From positions 33,757 through 97,756 of the forward strand of contig JAYNJU010000004.1 of the NCBI GenBank assembly GCA_038110465.1: a stretch of 64,000 nucleotides of DNA. Direction: 5' to 3'. Under the pieces are notes generated by a model. The model was not told the origin of the DNA, searched no databases, and saw nothing but the letters and a program-made list of their open reading frames with translations. This DNA is from Marisimplicoccus sp038110465. GTDB lineage: Bacteria; Bacteroidota; Bacteroidia; Flavobacteriales; Flavobacteriaceae. Below are positions 62,901 through 64,000 of this stretch, piece by piece (position 1 is the first letter of the stretch; each line of letters opens with the position of its first letter). Position numbers and translations under genes: made by a program.

Positions 62901-63205
62901 GTCACAACTACTTCTTCAAGCTCATTATCTAGCTGTAAAGAAATATTAATGTTAGTTTGACCGGACACATTAATGTACTGAGTCAAATAACCTATGTAGC
63001 TAATAGCAAGGACTTGTCCTTGATTTGCAGTAATTTCAAAATTTCCATCAAAATCAGTCGAAACACCTGTGTTTGTTCCTTCAATGATTACATTGGCTCC
63101 TGGAAGAGGAATTCCATTTTCATCTGAAACGATACCAGTCACAGAATTTTGACTATTTGATAATAAAGAGAAAAGTAGAAATACTGTACTAAGTATTATT
63201 CTCAT
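59996..63205 (-). CDS. SusC/RagA-family TonB-linked outer-membrane transporter
   Basis: 1069 residues: signal peptide (1-19), a carboxypeptidase-like regulatory domain at 20-95 (GIVSDENGIPLPGANVIIEG), a TonB-box region around LEEVVVTALG near 95, the plug with STIKIRGANTIDGDVQPLIIV and MQILKGASAASLYGSRAANG near 225, then the 22-strand barrel ending FSLTINY. It imports a substrate too large for porins, driven by TonB. It heads the susC-susD operon. The neighbours (gamma-glutamyltransferase, SGNH lipoprotein) contain no glycoside hydrolase, so a peptide-like substrate is more likely than a polysaccharide. Confidence 0.97.
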   Translation of the reverse strand: MRIILSTVFLLFSLLSNSQNSVTGIVSDENGIPLPGANVIIEGTNTGVSTDFDGNFEITANQGQVLAISYIGYLTQYINVSGQTNINISLQLDNELEEVVVTALGFSVVRDQQGSTSSVVNTDDVIRSGETTVINALSGKASGVRVTKSNGDPGAGSTIKIRGANTIDGDVQPLIIVDGVPLDNSTSYAGGNSITGGRSSGVTQGSRLNDLNSSDIESMQILKGASAASLYGSRAANGVLVITTKKGQRGEAKISFKSSYSFDEVSERIPMQNTWGQGQNGKFGTNRAESWGDYIPDRSGGQDTTKGSAYFIADSGRIYYATDQKNSRDTFVDENWDSVIGTGHSLQNDLTISGGGDNSTYFFSLGNLQQDGIIKSSGYDRTTARLNYEARVNDKITLSSKMSYTYTDTDRIQQSSNVSGLMLGLLRTPPDFDQRDYKGTYVSSSGEEFLNRGRSYRREIGNSWNQTYVNPLWVVNEQTANSKVNRINVTPQLTIKPASNVSIVARGNLDVADDKRTYFFPIGDASGRAVGQLQEDVLDTRNTSFDLIGKANFQLSDDVNLSATAGWSYNDRKYSRISGNITGFLVNSKKQTTALNTSSEASTYENFKSFSRSNRGYGILNFDFNEELFLNVSGTLEASSTISDTFFYPAADLAWVLTERIQSNVLSFAKLRGSWGQVGVQPAAHKFETLAEGGFSYSTYSDPLDSNLFGGGFRLDNNLGNPNLEPELKTEWEIGGDFRFFNDNLSLSLTYYDNIIEGILLDVTLSPSTGFSTQYGNYGEMINNGIELDLGLNIIDTTDFGLSTSVNWSTNENEVTDLYGTESINLSPGASVSSRAVVGYPLGVLYGTGSKTNPDGSLDLNSNGFPQITSSPEVLGDPNPDWRGGISLSMRYKKLRLNAVLEHSQGGDYSARTIWVLRRFGTTMETADRTTLSQSLVNYAGKTIASGTTVRGSVHDFGGGPVLLDETWYRTGIGGGFGDNQAYNFSLSDATFTKLRDLSLSYVLDTPAIKSIGLNDIVLTATGRDLININKIDGVDPETNQYGVGPAEGLDYFTNPQTKGFLFSLTINY

Positions 63206-63277
63206 ATTTTAATTGATTTTTAATTTGTATAAATCAAGATAATATAAAATGTAATAACTTGTATAAAAAATTATTAT

Positions 63278-63475
63278 ATGGAAAATATTACCTATACATG
63301 TGAAAAGTGTGGTATGGCTGTTAAAAGCCAATGTGCTAAATGTGATGAGCCTCTACAAAACAAGACTATTACTACTGAAAGTGGAGAAGAAATTCAAGTA
63401 TCATATTGTCCAAAGTGCGATGGAATGATTAAATCTCCTATGTGTTGTGGTTCAGATATGTCTTGTGAAATATAG
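63278..63475 (+). CDS. Small Cys-rich zinc-ribbon-like protein
   Basis: 65 residues with nine Cys, arranged as CEKC, CAKC, CPKC, then CC and a final C near the end. The three CxxC knuckles plus the paired Cys could bind two zinc ions. It starts MENITYTCEKCGMAVKSQC and has no signal or helix, so it is cytoplasmic. No family recognised; small proteins of this look occur in other marine flavobacteria. It is divergent from susC, 72 bases away, and stops six bases before the convergent AbgB-like gene. Confidence 0.72.
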   Translation: MENITYTCEKCGMAVKSQCAKCDEPLQNKTITTESGEEIQVSYCPKCDGMIKSPMCCGSDMSCEI

Positions 63476-63481
63476 ATTAAA

Positions 63482-64000
63482 TTAATCTTCTTTTATTACA
63501 GGATATTCAATCCCCAATTGTTCTAAATAATTATCAAACTTAGTCTCATCAAAGTAAAATTCTTTTAATTGAGATTTATACTTCTCCATTATATCTTTAT
63601 TTAAATATATAGCAGGTGGGTCGTTTTCAGATATCATAGGTCTATAAGTTGTTTCTTTCTTTTGAATATTTTCAAAATAATCTTTAGCCTCATCAAGTTT
63701 ATTTGGCTGTGTCAAAAAATCTATTACAGTCATTGCTAAAACTTTAGCTCCAGCATTGGCTCCTTTGTGTGCAATAGGAGTTGCCATAGCTATTGAATTT
63801 GACCAGTGATGTCCTTGTAATCCTGGAATATTAGAAGGAAATCTTAGAGTTACAGTTGGTACTTTCCAAGAGATATCTCCAATATCATCTGAACCTCCAC
63901 TTATCCTGTAAGGTAACGGAGCTCCAATTGGTCTAAGTTCAGTTGCTAGGCCATCAGTATTTGAGGAATTAACTTCTTTTTGAACTGCAATAGCAAGTTT
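63482..64000 (-). CDS. AbgB-like M20 family amidohydrolase, C-terminal part (5' truncated)
   Basis: The minus-strand frame is open from base 64000 to the TAA at 63482-63484, giving the last 172 residues. GGSDDIGDISWKVPTVTLR, followed by PGLQGHHWSNSIAMATPIAH and KGANAGAKVLAMTVID, matches AbgB-type amidohydrolases (p-aminobenzoyl-glutamate hydrolase subunit B and relatives), where the His after GLQG is a metal ligand. The rest of the gene lies beyond the window. An in-frame ATG at 63787 is internal. It converges with the Cys-rich small gene. Confidence 0.9.
   Translation of the reverse strand, partial: KLAIAVQKEVNSSNTDGLATELRPIGAPLPYRISGGSDDIGDISWKVPTVTLRFPSNIPGLQGHHWSNSIAMATPIAHKGANAGAKVLAMTVIDFLTQPNKLDEAKDYFENIQKKETTYRPMISENDPPAIYLNKDIMEKYKSQLKEFYFDETKFDNYLEQLGIEYPVIKED

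Overview
The window is about 64 kb of low-GC (by eye near 30%), very densely coding DNA from a bacterium of the phylum Bacteroidota, most likely a marine or otherwise streamlined member of the Flavobacteriales. The indications are a SusC/SusD pair, many secreted proteins and lipoproteins with Bacteroidota-style signal peptides, a 'putative porin', the alaS–M23 peptidase–MerR cluster, and repeated TAnnTTTG promoter boxes instead of Shine-Dalgarno-led genes. No mobile element, CRISPR array, rRNA or prophage is visible, and no gap between genes exceeds 300 bases. Species cannot be named from sequence reading alone.

Layout. 1-9.3 kb: the 3' end of metH, a membrane pyrophosphatase (hppA), pdhB, a nuclease-domain protein followed by thyA-folA-fabD, a secreted amidohydrolase and a sugar aminotransferase. 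9.3-13.8 kb: waaA (Kdo transferase), then an overlapping-gene operon of alkaline phosphatase, N-acyl-amino-acid deacylase-like lipoprotein and two paralogous tiny membrane proteins, the last of which runs into tRNA-Leu. 13.8-23.7 kb: an M20 peptidase, ruvC, a TonB-C-like lipoprotein, a small four-cysteine membrane protein with an atypical Nramp transporter, lipA, lpxK, a NIF3 protein, a cysteine-free 'zinc ribbon' protein, a glycosylasparaginase and an M48 protease. 23.7-29.3 kb: a six-gene glycerol/glycerophosphodiester operon (glpK-glpD-glpF-SDR-GDPD-DUF2834). 29.3-32.8 kb: SDR, DUF819 permease and a secreted M20 hydrolase. 32.8-43.2 kb: tRNA-Val, a DUF1295 protein, a PD40 propeller protein, an M28-PDZ peptidase, an outer-membrane beta protein, folC, nhaD, an unknown secreted protein, anmK and a porin. 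43.3-56.1 kb: housekeeping genes rnhB, lipB, lysS, alaS, der, era, an M23 peptidase and MerR regulator, a glucosaminidase and tRNA-fMet. 56.1-64 kb: an SGNH lipoprotein, gamma-glutamyltransferase, SusD, SusC, a small Cys-rich protein and the 3' end of an AbgB-like M20 hydrolase.

How the genes fit together. Housekeeping, lipid A/LPS (lpxK, waaA, DegT aminotransferase), lipoate (lipA, lipB, with pdhB as part of a lipoate-dependent complex), folate (thyA, folA, folC) and peptidoglycan recycling or turnover (anmK, glucosaminidase, M23) are interleaved with an unusually large set of exported enzymes that act on peptide or amide bonds: M20 (three), M28, gamma-glutamyltransferase beside SusCD, glycosylasparaginase, an amidohydrolase and a deacylase. 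Together with the glycerophosphodiester operon this suggests a cell that scavenges peptides and lipid head groups from organic matter. HppA and NhaD point to ion-gradient economy.

The most interesting signals are: five genes whose start codon lies only 4-6 bases after a TAnnTTTG box (probable leaderless transcripts); four proteins of metal-binding families that have lost usual metal ligands; a two-gene module of a four-Cys membrane protein and an Nramp homologue without DPGN; a small membrane protein whose last 11 residues are read from the antisense of a tRNA gene; a terminator whose U-tract touches the gamma-glutamyltransferase start codon; and convergent gene pairs that share stop codons and leave no room for terminators.
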